From Porphyrobacter sp. AAP82 (lineage in GTDB: Bacteria; Pseudomonadota; Alphaproteobacteria; Sphingomonadales; Sphingomonadaceae), in contig NZ_ANFX01000013.1 of the NCBI RefSeq assembly GCF_000331285.1, forward strand, positions 148,581 to 212,580: a DNA stretch of 64,000 nt. Direction: 5' to 3'. Below, piece by piece: positions 45,976 to 55,828 of the stretch (positions are counted from its first letter, which is position 1; the number at the start of each line of letters is the position of its first letter). Below the pieces are notes generated by a model, which made no database searches, was not told the origin of the DNA, and saw nothing but the letters and a program-made list of their open reading frames with translations. A program made the translations under genes and the position numbers.

Positions 45976-47679
45976 TCAGCAGCCCTCCTCGGACGCCTTG
46001 CAGCTCTCGTCGCGGACGGCGCGGAATTCGTCGCCTTCGTTCCAGTTCGGCCAGCTTGTGCTCGTCGCCATCATCCGGCCGAGGCGGTAGTAGAGCTGCA
46101 AGTCGCCCATCACCCCGGTCCAGTCCCAGGCCTCGTCGAACTCGTCCTTGGGGCCGTGATAGCGGTTTTCGGTGTAGTCGGCCGCCGCCGCAGCGCCGGC
46201 CTCGCGCCCGCCCGTCACCAGATCCTCGCCGCCCTCGACATAGATCATCGGCACGCCCAGTTTTGCGAAGGCGAAGTGGTCCGAGCGGTAGTAGTAGCCC
46301 GCTTCGGGCTTCGCATCGGGGGTGGCGACGCGCCCTGCGGCCTTCAGCGCGGTGTCCAGAAACGCATCGAGCTGCGACTTGCCGCCGCCGATCACGGTCA
46401 CGTCCTTCGCCGGGCCCGCCATCGAGAGCGCGTCCATGTTGACGCCCCCCACGGTCTGCGCGAGCGGGACAACCGGGTTCTGCGCGTAATAGGTCGCCCC
46501 GAGCAGGCCGGATTCCTCGGCCGTCACCGCCAGGAACACGAGGCTGCGACGCGGCGCGCCCGCCTTGGCGTGGGCCTCGGCGAGCGCGACCAGCGCCGCG
46601 GTGCCGGTCGCATTGTCGACCGCGCCGTTGCAGATGTCGTCGCCGTCGGGCGCGGGCGTGCAGCGCCCGAGATGGTCCCAGTGCGCGGTGTGAAGGACAT
46701 ATTCCCCGGGCGCCTCGGCGCCGGGCAGGATGCCGATCACATTGTGCGACAGGAAGCTGCGCACGTCGTTGCGGAAGCTGGTCGATAGCGTCATGCCGAG
46801 CGGCACGGGCTTGAAACCCTTGGCCTGTGCCGCCTTGGTCAGCGCGTCCAAGTCCTGCCCCGCGGTCTTGAGCATCGCGCGCGCGGCGGCCTCGGTCACC
46901 CAGCCGTTCATCTGTGTGAGCGGCCCTGCATCCTTGCCCCGCTGGGCATAGGCCTGCGGGCCGCTCCACGAGGATTGCACCACGTTCCAGCCATAGGCGG
47001 CAGGCGCGGTCTGGTGGACGATCAGCGCCCCCGCCGCGCCCTGACGCGCCGCCTCTTCGTACTTGTAGGTCCAGCGCCCGTAATAGGTCATGGCCTTGCC
47101 GCCAAACGGCCCTTCGAGGCCCTGGGTCTGCCAGTCCGGGTCATTGACGAGGATCACCACCGTCTTGCCCTTCACATCGCGGCCGGCGTAGTCGTTCCAG
47201 CCCTTTTCGGGCGCATTGATGCCGTACCCGACGAACACCAGCTCGCTGTCCTTGAGGGTCGTCTCGGCCTCTTCGCGATAGGTCGCGCCGACCCAGTCCT
47301 TGCCGTACTGGAAGCTGAAGCCTGCGCCCTTGCCCGTGATCGCAAGCGGCGCGAATTCCTTGCCGGTGATCTCGACCAGCGGGACCTCCTGCACCCAGGA
47401 ACCCTTGTTGCCCGGCAGCAATCCGGCCGCCTTGAAGCGTTCGGTGAGGAAGGCGATGGTCTTCTCCTCGCCCGCCGAGCCCGGGGCGCGGCCTTCGAAG
47501 GCGTCGCTGGCGAGGGTGCGGGTGACATCCTTGATGGTGCCTTGCGCGATCTGGCCGGGCCCGACCTCGGGAATGTCGAGCGCCGCGCTCGCCGTGCCGG
47601 GAGCAGGCATTCCCTCGCAGGCCGAGAGCGCGAGCGCTGCTGCGGCGAGGGCTCCGAGGGCTGGGTGGCGGATGGTCAT
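45976..47679 (-). CDS. Exported M28 family peptidase (putative lipoprotein)
   Basis: A 567-residue metallopeptidase. The N-terminus has a lipobox-like LSAC after GALAAAALA, so export and lipid anchoring are likely. A PA-type insert (about 180-280) precedes the M28 catalytic part, with VLHTAHWDHLGRC near 340, DNATGTAALVALAEAHA (zinc ligand Asp) near 365, AEESGLLGATYY near 395 and YRSDHFAFAKLGVP near 475. It probably is an aminopeptidase. Start at 47679 gives the signal sequence; 142 bases separate it from divergent glnE. Confidence 0.92.
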   Translation of the reverse strand: MTIRHPALGALAAAALALSACEGMPAPGTASAALDIPEVGPGQIAQGTIKDVTRTLASDAFEGRAPGSAGEEKTIAFLTERFKAAGLLPGNKGSWVQEVPLVEITGKEFAPLAITGKGAGFSFQYGKDWVGATYREEAETTLKDSELVFVGYGINAPEKGWNDYAGRDVKGKTVVILVNDPDWQTQGLEGPFGGKAMTYYGRWTYKYEEAARQGAAGALIVHQTAPAAYGWNVVQSSWSGPQAYAQRGKDAGPLTQMNGWVTEAAARAMLKTAGQDLDALTKAAQAKGFKPVPLGMTLSTSFRNDVRSFLSHNVIGILPGAEAPGEYVLHTAHWDHLGRCTPAPDGDDICNGAVDNATGTAALVALAEAHAKAGAPRRSLVFLAVTAEESGLLGATYYAQNPVVPLAQTVGGVNMDALSMAGPAKDVTVIGGGKSQLDAFLDTALKAAGRVATPDAKPEAGYYYRSDHFAFAKLGVPMIYVEGGEDLVTGGREAGAAAAADYTENRYHGPKDEFDEAWDWTGVMGDLQLYYRLGRMMATSTSWPNWNEGDEFRAVRDESCKASEEGC

Positions 47680-47821
47680 GGCAAGCTCTCCTGAATTGCG
47701 CGCCTCCCTTCGCAGAGCGGCGCGGCACGCGCAAGCACACCCGCCCTTGATTGGCGCAGCGGTAGGGCAGCAAAGACTCCTCCCTTGCGGGCAAAGGCTG
47801 GCGGGGCCAGAGAGGCGCGCA

Positions 47822-50581
47822 ATGGGAGAGAACCGCAAGCCCGACTGGGAGCACGCGCTGCACCGCGCCCGCAGCCATGCGCCGTTTCTCGCGCGCGCGC
47901 TCGATCGCCAGCCGGAGCTGGCCGCGCTGCTCGCGGCGGGCGAGGGCGCGGCGGCGCTGGCCTGGGCACGGGCGCAAGGGGATCACCCCGATACCGAAGT
48001 CGCCCTGCGCCGTGAACGCCTTGCGCTCGCCGCCGCGCTGGCGGTAGGGGATCTGGCGGGCGCCTTCCCGCTCGCGGCTGTGGTGGGCGAACTCACCGCC
48101 TTTGCCGACCGCGCCTTGGACCGCGCGATCCGCACCGCAATCCGCGAGCGCTGCGATGCCGATTCCGCTGCGGGCTTCATCGCGCTCGCCCTCGGCAAGC
48201 AGGGCGCGGGCGAGCTCAACTATTCCTCGGACATCGACCCGATCCTGCTGTTCGACCGCGCGATGCTGCCACGCCGGGCAACGGACGATCCGGGCGAGGC
48301 GGCGCAGCGCTATGCGCGCCGGGTGGTGGCGCTGCTCGCGGGCAACACCGCCGAAGGCTATGCCCTACGCGTCGACCTGCGCCTCAGGCCCGCGAGCGAG
48401 GTCAGCCCGCTCGCCGTTCCGGTGGGCGCGGCGCTCACCCATTACCAGGGCCAGGCGCTCGCCTGGGAGCGCGCCGCCTTCACCCGCGCCCGCGCGGCGG
48501 CGGGCGACGTGGCGGCGGGCGAGGCCTTCCTCGATGCGATCCGGCCTTTCGTATGGCGCAGCCAGCTCGATTTCGGGGCGATTGCCGAGATCAGCGCGCT
48601 CACCCACCGCATCCGCGACAGCGGCAAGGGTCCGCCCGCCCCCGGCCCCCGCTTCGATCTCAAGCGCGGGCGCGGCGGGATCCGCGAGATCGAGTTCTAC
48701 GCCCAGACCCACCAGCTGATCCACGGCGGGCGCGATCTGTCGCTCAGGGTCAGGGGCACCCGCGCGGGGCTCGATGCGCTGGCCGGGGCGGGGTGGATCG
48801 AGGCGGACAACGCGCGCGTGCTGGGCGAGGCCTATGACCGGCTGCGCGTCATCGAGCACCGTTTGCAGATGGTGAACGACCGCCAGACCCACGCGCTTCC
48901 CGAAGGCGAGGCGCTCGACAATGTCGCGCGCCTCGACGGCCTTGCGGACGGGGCCGCGCTGGTGGCGGAACTCACCGAACTCACCGCCAGCACGGCGCGC
49001 ATCTACGAAGAGCTGATCGGCCGCCGCGATGCCGCCCCCGCCCCCGTCGCCATGCCGGCAAGCGCGCTCGCCGGCAGCCTTGCCGCATGGGACTTCCCCG
49101 AACCCGAAGTCCTCGCCGAGCGCATCGAGAGCTGGCGCGACGGGCGGCACGCCGCGATCCGCAGCCCCCAGGCCATCGCGGCGTGGGACCGGCTCGCCCC
49201 GGCGCTGCTCACCGCGATGGCCGCAAGCGATGATCCGATGCGCGCGATCACCCGCTGGGAGCGGATCATCGAGAGCGTGCCATCCGCGATCACCACCTTC
49301 CGCCTGCTCGATGCGCGCCCCGACCTGACCCGCCGACTGGTCGCCGCCCTCACCCTCGCGCCGGTTCTTTCGGACGAGCTGGCGCGCAAACCCGAACTGC
49401 TCGACACCCTGATCGATCGCCACGCGCTCGACCTGCCGGGCGACACGCAGGCGATCATGGCGCGCATGCAGGGCGCGGCAGTGCGCGAGGATTACGAGGC
49501 GCTGCTCGACGCGATCCGCATCGTTACCGGCGAAATCCGCTTCGCGCTCGGCATCCAGCTGATCGAGGGGCTGGCCGATCCGCTCGCCATCGCCCGCGCC
49601 CTGTCGCGCACGGCAGAGGCGGCGCTGCAACTGGCGGCGGAGGCGAGCGCGCGCGAATTCGCCCTGCGGCACGGGCGGATCGCGGGGAGCGAGTTGCTGA
49701 TCCTCGGCCTCGGGCGGCTGGGGGGCGGGGCGCTGACCCATGCGAGCGACCTCGACATCGTCTATCTCTTCACCGGCGATTTTGCCGCCATGTCGGACGG
49801 GGAGCGGCCGCTGGGGGGGACGATCTACTACAACCGCCTCGCCAGCCGGGTCAGCGCGGCTCTGTCAGTGCCGACCGCGCAGGGCGCGCTTTACGAGGTC
49901 GACACAAGGCTGAGGCCGCAGGGCAACCAGGGGCCGCTGGCGGTCAGCTGCGAGGCTTTCGGCAAGTACCAGCGCGAGGCGGCGTGGACGTGGGAGCACA
50001 TGGCGCTGGCCCGCGCGCGGGTGCTGTATGGCTCGCCGCAAGCGCGCAGCGAACTGGAGGGGGTGCTCGCCGAGGTGCTCCACGCGCGGCGCGACCGGAA
50101 CGCCTTGCGCGGCGCGGTGCTGGGGATGCGCGCCGAGATGGCGAAGCACAAGCCGCCGACCGGCCCGGTCGATGCGAAGCTCGCGCGCGGGGGCCTCGTC
50201 GATATCGAATTTCTGGTGCACTACCTCCAGCTCAAGGGCGAGACGGCGGACGGCCGCCCGCTCGCCGAGGCCGAGCCCGGGGCGCTGTCACCCGATCTCG
50301 AACAGGCGCTTGCAGGGCTGGCGGCGGCGGGGCTGATCGGGCCGCAGCTTGCCGGGCCGCATGCGCTGATGAGCCGCATGCTGGTCGCCGGACGCCTGCT
50401 GGCCCCCGACGGCAGCATCCCCCCGCCAAGCGGCGCGCGGGCGCTAGCGCGGGCCTGCGGCTTCGATTGCTTCGCAGGCCTCGAGGACGCCTTCGCCGCC
50501 GCGCGCAGCCAGGTCGCCAGGGCGTGGAAACAAATTCTGGGCACAGACATTCTCGCAGACGAACAGGAGACCCCGTCATGA
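47822..50581 (+). CDS. glnE: Bifunctional glutamine synthetase adenylyltransferase/adenylyl-removing enzyme
   Basis: A 919-residue protein controlling glutamine synthetase by adenylylation in response to PII. Two nucleotidyltransferase domains are seen: the deadenylase GKQGAGELNYSSDIDPILLF near residue 127 and the adenylylase GLGRLGGGALTHASDLDIVYLF near 630, both with the G(x)G(x)5-8DxD pattern; helical linkers and FDLKRGRGGIREIEF lie between. Length is near typical. The stop overlaps the bcp ATG (ATGA), so both are in one operon with DUF455. Confidence 0.96.
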   Translation: MGENRKPDWEHALHRARSHAPFLARALDRQPELAALLAAGEGAAALAWARAQGDHPDTEVALRRERLALAAALAVGDLAGAFPLAAVVGELTAFADRALDRAIRTAIRERCDADSAAGFIALALGKQGAGELNYSSDIDPILLFDRAMLPRRATDDPGEAAQRYARRVVALLAGNTAEGYALRVDLRLRPASEVSPLAVPVGAALTHYQGQALAWERAAFTRARAAAGDVAAGEAFLDAIRPFVWRSQLDFGAIAEISALTHRIRDSGKGPPAPGPRFDLKRGRGGIREIEFYAQTHQLIHGGRDLSLRVRGTRAGLDALAGAGWIEADNARVLGEAYDRLRVIEHRLQMVNDRQTHALPEGEALDNVARLDGLADGAALVAELTELTASTARIYEELIGRRDAAPAPVAMPASALAGSLAAWDFPEPEVLAERIESWRDGRHAAIRSPQAIAAWDRLAPALLTAMAASDDPMRAITRWERIIESVPSAITTFRLLDARPDLTRRLVAALTLAPVLSDELARKPELLDTLIDRHALDLPGDTQAIMARMQGAAVREDYEALLDAIRIVTGEIRFALGIQLIEGLADPLAIARALSRTAEAALQLAAEASAREFALRHGRIAGSELLILGLGRLGGGALTHASDLDIVYLFTGDFAAMSDGERPLGGTIYYNRLASRVSAALSVPTAQGALYEVDTRLRPQGNQGPLAVSCEAFGKYQREAAWTWEHMALARARVLYGSPQARSELEGVLAEVLHARRDRNALRGAVLGMRAEMAKHKPPTGPVDAKLARGGLVDIEFLVHYLQLKGETADGRPLAEAEPGALSPDLEQALAGLAAAGLIGPQLAGPHALMSRMLVAGRLLAPDGSIPPPSGARALARACGFDCFAGLEDAFAAARSQVARAWKQILGTDILADEQETPS

Positions 50582-51051
50582 GCAAATTCCCCGGCGTCGG
50601 CGACGCCATTCCCGATATCGCCATGGAAACCCCCGAGGGCGGGAGCGTGAAGCCGTCCGACTTCGCCGGCTCCAAGCTCGTCATCTTCTTCTATCCCAAG
50701 GACGACACCCCGGGCTGCACCACCGAGAACAAGGATTTTTCGGCCCTGAAGGACCAGTTCGAGGCGGCCGGCACCAGGCTGCTCGGCGTCAGCAAGGACC
50801 CGGCAAAGAAGCACGCCAAGTTCATCGCCAAACACGGTCTTACCGCCCCGCTCGCGACCGACGCCGAGGAGGGCGGCCTCAGCGACGCGCTCGGCGTGTG
50901 GGCGGAAAAGCAGATGTACGGGAAGACCTATATGGGCATGGTCCGCGCGACCTATCTGGTCGGCCCGGACGGCAAGATCGCGCAGGTCTGGGACAAGGTG
51001 AAGGTCGCCGGCCACGCCGAGGACGTGCTGGCCGCAGCCCGAGCTCTCTAG
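50578..51051 (+). CDS. bcp: Thioredoxin-dependent thiol peroxidase (1-Cys type)
   Basis: A 157-residue peroxiredoxin of the Bcp/PrxQ group. The peroxidatic motif is YPKDDTPGCTTENKDF near 40-55 with Cys at about 48; there is no other Cys in the protein, so no resolving Cys exists within the chain and a thiol donor must supply it. It reduces hydroperoxides in the cytoplasm. It overlaps the glnE stop by 4 bases and is followed by DUF455 after 4 bases. Confidence 0.94.
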   Translation: MSKFPGVGDAIPDIAMETPEGGSVKPSDFAGSKLVIFFYPKDDTPGCTTENKDFSALKDQFEAAGTRLLGVSKDPAKKHAKFIAKHGLTAPLATDAEEGGLSDALGVWAEKQMYGKTYMGMVRATYLVGPDGKIAQVWDKVKVAGHAEDVLAAARAL

Positions 51052-51055
51052 TCCC

Positions 51056-51847
51056 GTGACGAGTGTCGCCCGCGCCATCCGCGCCGCGCTCCTGACGCCT
51101 AGGCCGCGCGAAAAGTGCCTTGCCACCCGCGCCCTGGTGCGGGAATGGCGGCGCGGGGGGCTGGCGTTTGCCTGCGACGTCGCCATGCCCGACCAGCCCG
51201 CCTGGCCCGAAACGCCGGTGCTGCTCCCGCCCGGCCAGATGCCCAAGCGCCGCAAGGCCGGGAGCGAGCGCGGGCGGATCGCATTGTGGCACAGCCTCGC
51301 GCATATCGAATTCGTCGCCATCGACCTCGCGCTCGACATGGCGGGGCGATTCGGGGCTCAGATGGGGCGCGAATTCGTCAGCGACTTCCTCGATGTCGCC
51401 GCCGACGAGGCGATGCATTTCGCGCTGCTCGACAGAAAGCTCCACAGCCTCGGCAGCCACTATGGCGCGCTCCCGGCGCATGCGGGGCTGTGGGAGGCCG
51501 CTTTCGCCACCCGCCACGACGTCGCCGCACGGCTTGCGGTGGTGCCGATGGTGCTCGAGGCGCGCGGGCTCGACGTGACGCCGGCAACGCGCGAGCGGGT
51601 CGCGGCAGGCGGGGACCAGAATGGAGCGAAAATTCTCGGGCGGATACTTGACGACGAAATCCGCCATGTCGCGGCGGGCACCAAGCACTTTCTGCAATGT
51701 GCCGAAATGGCGCGCAAGGAGCCCGAATCTTTCTGGCAGGACCTCGTAAAACGGCATTTCCGAGGACAGGTTAAGGCGCCGTTCAACGACTCGGCGCGTC
51801 TTGCTGCCGGTTTGTCGCGCGGTTTCTATGCGACGATTGCCTATTAG
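51056..51847 (+). CDS. DUF455 ferritin-like domain protein
   Basis: A 263-residue protein starting at a GTG. Ferritin-like metal-ligand helices are visible: LAHIEFVAIDLALDMAG near 82-98, AADEAMHFALLDRKLHSLG near 118-136 and DDEIRHVAAGTKHFL near 199-213, giving the E, ExxH, ExxH-type set for a dinuclear site. DUF455 members are of unknown role, some near peroxide or nitrogen genes. Third gene behind glnE and bcp; a di-metal oxidative-stress role would fit but is inference. Confidence 0.88.
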   Translation: MTSVARAIRAALLTPRPREKCLATRALVREWRRGGLAFACDVAMPDQPAWPETPVLLPPGQMPKRRKAGSERGRIALWHSLAHIEFVAIDLALDMAGRFGAQMGREFVSDFLDVAADEAMHFALLDRKLHSLGSHYGALPAHAGLWEAAFATRHDVAARLAVVPMVLEARGLDVTPATRERVAAGGDQNGAKILGRILDDEIRHVAAGTKHFLQCAEMARKEPESFWQDLVKRHFRGQVKAPFNDSARLAAGLSRGFYATIAY

Positions 51848-51957
51848 CGATCGGGCCGGATAACCCCTCCCCAGCGAAAGGCGCGCGATCGACGTGCCGG
51901 AACACTCCTAGGGTCCGACCCCGAAAAGGCGGGCCTCAATCGGGACCGGGTCTTTTT

Positions 51958-52713
51958 ATGATTTTTGCCTTCCGCGGTGCGCTGAAGCTGGTTGGGACAA
52001 CCGCCTGCGCCATTCTGGTATCTGCCGCTGCGCCGGCGATGGCCAACACCAATTCGGCAGCCTCCAGCTCCACCACCGCCAGCGCCGATGTCGTCCAGCC
52101 GCTGCGCGGTGCGGGCGAGATTGCCGACAACGGCGATACCCGCTTCAAGTCGCTGTTCGCCAGCATCACCGCGATCGAGAAGACCGCGCCGACCGCCGGC
52201 AGCACCGAGATCGCCGCGCCCGGTTTCACCGCCTTTTCCTCGCCCATCCCGACCCGCGGCATCTCGGTGCCCTCGCGCATGCCGCTCGAAGGCGCGGCGC
52301 TGACCAGCAGCTTCGGGATGCGCACCCACCCGGTGCTCGGCGGCCGCCGCCAGCACCAGGGCATCGATCTTGCCGCGCCGAGCGGCACCCCGGTCTACGC
52401 CACCGCCGATGGTGTGGTGAGCCGCGCCGACTGGTATTCGAGCTACGGCCTGTACATCAGCGTCGAGCACGGCGCCTCGATGCAGACCCGCTATGCCCAC
52501 CTGTCGCGACTCGCGGTTGCCGCAGGTGACAGCGTGAAGAAGGGCGACCTCATCGGCTATGTCGGATCGACCGGCCGTTCGACCGGTCCGCACCTCCATT
52601 ACGAGGTTCGCGTGGAAGGTCTTGCAGTCAATCCGATTCCGTATACGGTGGAGAGCGAAGCACAGCTGGCCTATGCCCGCGATGCGCGCCTCACCGGCCA
52701 GGGCGGCGAATAA
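51958..52713 (+). CDS. Exported M23 family metallopeptidase
   Basis: A 251-residue murein hydrolase-like protein. A signal sequence occupies about residues 1-29 (LVGTTACAILVSAAAPAMA); a linker follows, then the LytM (M23) domain from about residue 110: FGMRTHPVLGGRRQHQGIDLAAP (Zn ligands His and Asp), and HLHYE near 204. It probably cleaves peptidoglycan cross-links or activates amidases. It is transcribed alone; a strong terminator lies about 70 bases downstream. Confidence 0.93.
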   Translation: MIFAFRGALKLVGTTACAILVSAAAPAMANTNSAASSSTTASADVVQPLRGAGEIADNGDTRFKSLFASITAIEKTAPTAGSTEIAAPGFTAFSSPIPTRGISVPSRMPLEGAALTSSFGMRTHPVLGGRRQHQGIDLAAPSGTPVYATADGVVSRADWYSSYGLYISVEHGASMQTRYAHLSRLAVAAGDSVKKGDLIGYVGSTGRSTGPHLHYEVRVEGLAVNPIPYTVESEAQLAYARDARLTGQGGE

Positions 52714-52784
52714 CCGCCCGGGCACGAGGCCTCAAGGAATTGCCCGTGAAACGGGCCGGACATTGGAGAGGGTGTCCGAACATG

Positions 52785-52813
52785 GGCGGCGGGTTATCCC
52801 GCCGCCTTTTTTT
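52785..52813 (+). terminator. Rho-independent terminator after the M23 peptidase gene
   Basis: GGCGGCGGG (52785-52793) and CCCGCCGCC (52798-52806) form a 9-bp stem with a TTAT loop, followed by seven T residues at 52807-52813. A weaker palindrome (CCCGT and ACGGG, 52743-52755) lies upstream. The 262-base gap to the next gene otherwise shows only a purine-rich Shine-Dalgarno (GGGAGAGAG) before the ATG at 52976. Confidence 0.93.
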
Positions 52814-52975
52814 GTCTCTCGGCCACTGCGCCGCCATCCGATCGAGGGCCGGCGCGCCTTTTGAGTAGCACTTCAGATACTCTTTTCCCTTGCGAGCGTT
52901 CCCGCGCCCGCTAGATTTTCTCCCGAGAGAAGTGTCGGCAGTCCCCGCGCGGGCCCTGCCAACGGGAGAGAGAAC

Positions 52976-54523
52976 ATGTCGCTGCACCCCATCGCGCACG
53001 CCGCAAACCGTCCCGATCACCCCGCGGTCATCATGGCCGGATCAGGCGAGCGGATGACCTACCGCGAAATGGACGAGGCGGCGAACCGCTTTGCCCGGCT
53101 GCTGCGCGCGCGCGGGTTCCGGCCGGACGATGCCTTTGCAGTGCTGCTCGAAAACCGCATCGAATATTTCACGCTGATCTGGGGATCGCAGCGCGCAGGC
53201 ACCTTGCTGGTGCCGATCTCGAGCCGCCTGACCGCGCCCGAGATCACCTATATTCTCAGGGACAGCAACGCGAAGCTGCTGATCACCTCGCCCTATTTCG
53301 ATCGCGTGATGGCCGATATCCGCCGCGATTGCCCCGATCTCGATGTGCTGGTGACCGGCAGCGGCGACGCGGAGGATTTCGCCGCCGCGCTCGGCCAGCA
53401 TCCGGCGAGCCCGATCCCCGACCAGCGCGCCGGGCTCACCATGCTCTATTCGTCAGGCACCACCGGGCGGCCCAAGGGCATCCGCCCGGCCCCGCCCGCC
53501 GATCCCGATCCGCAGGCGATCATCCCCTTCATCGGCCTTGCAACGATGGGCGCCGGCATGCCGACCGATGGTTCGATGATCTACCTCTCCCCCGCTCCGC
53601 TCTATCACGCGGCCCCTCTGGCCTGGTGTTCGGCCGCACAGCGGCTCGGCGGCACGCTGGTGGTGATGGAAAAGTTCGAGCCCGAGGCCGCGCTCGCCGC
53701 GATCGAGACATACCGCATCACCGACAGCCAGTGGGTGCCGACCCACTTCGTGCGCTTCTTGAAGCTCGATCCCGAGATCCGCGCGAAGTATGACCTGTCG
53801 AGCCACAAGCGCGCGCTCCACGCCGCCGCGCCCTGCCCGGTGCCGATCAAGCGCGAGATGATCGAATGGTGGGGCCCAATCGTGAACGAATATTACGCGG
53901 GCTCCGAAGGGATCGGGATGACCATGATCGGCGCGGCCGACTGGCTGGCGCACCCCGGCTCCGTCGGCCGCTCGATCTACGGCACGCTCCACGTCTGCGG
54001 GCCCGATGGCGAGGAAGTGGGCCCGAGCGAGGACGGGCTCATCTATTTCGAGAACGCGCTGCTCCCCACCTATCACAACGACCCCGACAAGACCCGCGAG
54101 GCGATGCACCCCAGGGGCTGGATGACGCTGGGCGATATCGGGCATGTGGATGGCGACGGGTTCCTCTATCTCACCGACCGCAAGAGCCACATGATCATCA
54201 GCGGGGGCGTCAACATCTACCCGCAGGAGATCGAGAACCTGCTCGTCACCCACCCCAAGGTGATGGACGCAGGCGTGATCGGCGCGCCCTGCCCCGACCT
54301 TGGCGAGAAGGTGGTGGCGGTGGTGCAGCCCAAGGACATGGCCGATGCCGGCCCGGCGCTCGAAGCCGAGCTGCGGGCGTTCCTCGCGCCCTCGTTGTCG
54401 AAGATCAAGATGCCCAAGCTGTTCGATTTCCGTCCCGATCTGCCGCGCGAGGCCAATGGCAAGCTCTACAAGCGCGAATTGCGCGATGAATTCGCAGCCA
54501 GGGCGAAGGAAGCCGCGCAGTGA
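52976..54523 (+). CDS. AMP-binding acyl-CoA synthetase
   Basis: A 515-residue ANL-family ligase. The ATP motif is YSSGTTGRPKGI near 160-171, followed by YLSPAPLYHAAPLAW near 202, PCPVPIKREM, EYYAGSEGIG near 305, GWMTLGDIGHVDGDGFLYLTDR near 380-401 and the C-terminal PREANGKLYKR with the catalytic Lys. Substrate is a carboxylic acid, probably fatty or aromatic. It overlaps the P450 gene by 4 bases (GTGA), which suggests that the acid is made or used by that oxidase. Confidence 0.94.
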   Translation: MSLHPIAHAANRPDHPAVIMAGSGERMTYREMDEAANRFARLLRARGFRPDDAFAVLLENRIEYFTLIWGSQRAGTLLVPISSRLTAPEITYILRDSNAKLLITSPYFDRVMADIRRDCPDLDVLVTGSGDAEDFAAALGQHPASPIPDQRAGLTMLYSSGTTGRPKGIRPAPPADPDPQAIIPFIGLATMGAGMPTDGSMIYLSPAPLYHAAPLAWCSAAQRLGGTLVVMEKFEPEAALAAIETYRITDSQWVPTHFVRFLKLDPEIRAKYDLSSHKRALHAAAPCPVPIKREMIEWWGPIVNEYYAGSEGIGMTMIGAADWLAHPGSVGRSIYGTLHVCGPDGEEVGPSEDGLIYFENALLPTYHNDPDKTREAMHPRGWMTLGDIGHVDGDGFLYLTDRKSHMIISGGVNIYPQEIENLLVTHPKVMDAGVIGAPCPDLGEKVVAVVQPKDMADAGPALEAELRAFLAPSLSKIKMPKLFDFRPDLPREANGKLYKRELRDEFAARAKEAAQ

Positions 54524-55824
54524 GCGTGGCCAGACACGGGGAGGCAGTCCTATCGGGTGACCTCGCCCGCAAGGTCATCGACCCCCACGCCTATGCCGAG
54601 TGGGACGGGTTGCTCGACACCTTCGACGCCATCCGCACGAGCACGCCGGTCGCCCGGGTGCAGCCCGACACGCCGGGCCTGTTCGACCCGTTCTGGCTCG
54701 TCACCCGCTATGACGATGTGATGCGCATCTCGAAGGACAATGCCGCCTTCCTCAACAACCCGCGGCCGGTGGTGTTCAGCTTCAACCAGGCGATCGAATT
54801 TTCCCGCGCGGCCACCGGATCGAACATGCTGGTCGATTCGCTGGTGGTGTTCGACGCGCCGGTCCATCCCAAATACCGCAAGCTGACCCAGGAATGGTTC
54901 ATGCCGAGGAACCTCGCGCGGCTGGAAGACGAGCTGCGCGCGCTGGCCGCGCGGACGGTCGACCGGATGCTCGAACAGGGCGGGGAAGTGGACTTCGTGA
55001 AGGAGGTTTCGGGCCCCTATCCCTTGCGCGTGGTGATGCAGATTCTCGGGGTGCCGCCAGAAGACGAGTTCCGGATGCAGATGCTCACCCAGCAGCTGTT
55101 CGGCGGGCAGGACAAGGATCTGTCGGGCAGCGGCATGGACAAGATGACCCCCGAACAGGTGGTGCACATCGTCGCGGGCGCGGTGCAGACCTTCGAGGAT
55201 TACTTCGCGGCGCTGGCCGAAGAGCGCCGCCGCAACCCCACCGGGGATGTGGCGAGCGTTATCGCCAATGCGCTGGTCGATGGCGAGCCGCTGCCCCCGC
55301 GCGACATGGCGGGCTATTACATCATCGTCGCCACCGCCGGGCATGACACCACTTCGGCGAGCACCGCAGGCGCGATGCAGGCGCTGGCGCGAGACCCTGC
55401 GCAATATGCCCGCGTCCGCGCCGATCGCTCGCTGCTCCCCGGCATCGTCGAGGAAGCGATCCGCTGGACCAGCCCCGTCCAGCACTTCATGCGCACCGCG
55501 GCCGAGGATTGCGAACTGGGCGGCCAGCAGGTGAAAAAGGGCGACTGGCTGATGATCAACTACGTCGCCGCCAACCACGACCCCGCGCAGTTCGCAGAGC
55601 CCCGCCGGTTCGACGCCGCCCGCTCGCCCAACCGGCATCTGGCGTTCGGCGCAGGCGCACACCAGTGCCTCGGCCTGCATCTGGCGCGGCTCGAAATGCG
55701 GATCCTGTTCGAAGCGATCCTCGACAAGGTGGCGGCGGTGGAGCCGGCGGGCGAGGCCAAGCGCGCGAGCAGCACCTTTGTCGGCGGATTGAAGACCCTG
55801 CCTTTGCGGGTGACGCCGGCCTGA
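54520..55824 (+). CDS. Cytochrome P450 in operon with acyl-CoA synthetase
   Basis: A 434-residue P450 with GTG start inside the ligase stop. Heme-binding loop AFGAGAHQCLGLHLARLEM near 370-388, I-helix IIVATAGHDTTSASTAG near 266-282 and ExxR in the K-helix. The family is not CYP153 (I-helix AGHDTT, not GGNDTT); it belongs with the soluble bacterial P450s used on terpenoids, steroids or acyl-CoA-linked acids. Needs external ferredoxin. The convergent galU gene begins 4 bases after its stop. Confidence 0.93.
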   Translation: MSVARHGEAVLSGDLARKVIDPHAYAEWDGLLDTFDAIRTSTPVARVQPDTPGLFDPFWLVTRYDDVMRISKDNAAFLNNPRPVVFSFNQAIEFSRAATGSNMLVDSLVVFDAPVHPKYRKLTQEWFMPRNLARLEDELRALAARTVDRMLEQGGEVDFVKEVSGPYPLRVVMQILGVPPEDEFRMQMLTQQLFGGQDKDLSGSGMDKMTPEQVVHIVAGAVQTFEDYFAALAEERRRNPTGDVASVIANALVDGEPLPPRDMAGYYIIVATAGHDTTSASTAGAMQALARDPAQYARVRADRSLLPGIVEEAIRWTSPVQHFMRTAAEDCELGGQQVKKGDWLMINYVAANHDPAQFAEPRRFDAARSPNRHLAFGAGAHQCLGLHLARLEMRILFEAILDKVAAVEPAGEAKRASSTFVGGLKTLPLRVTPA

Positions 55825-55828
55825 ACCC

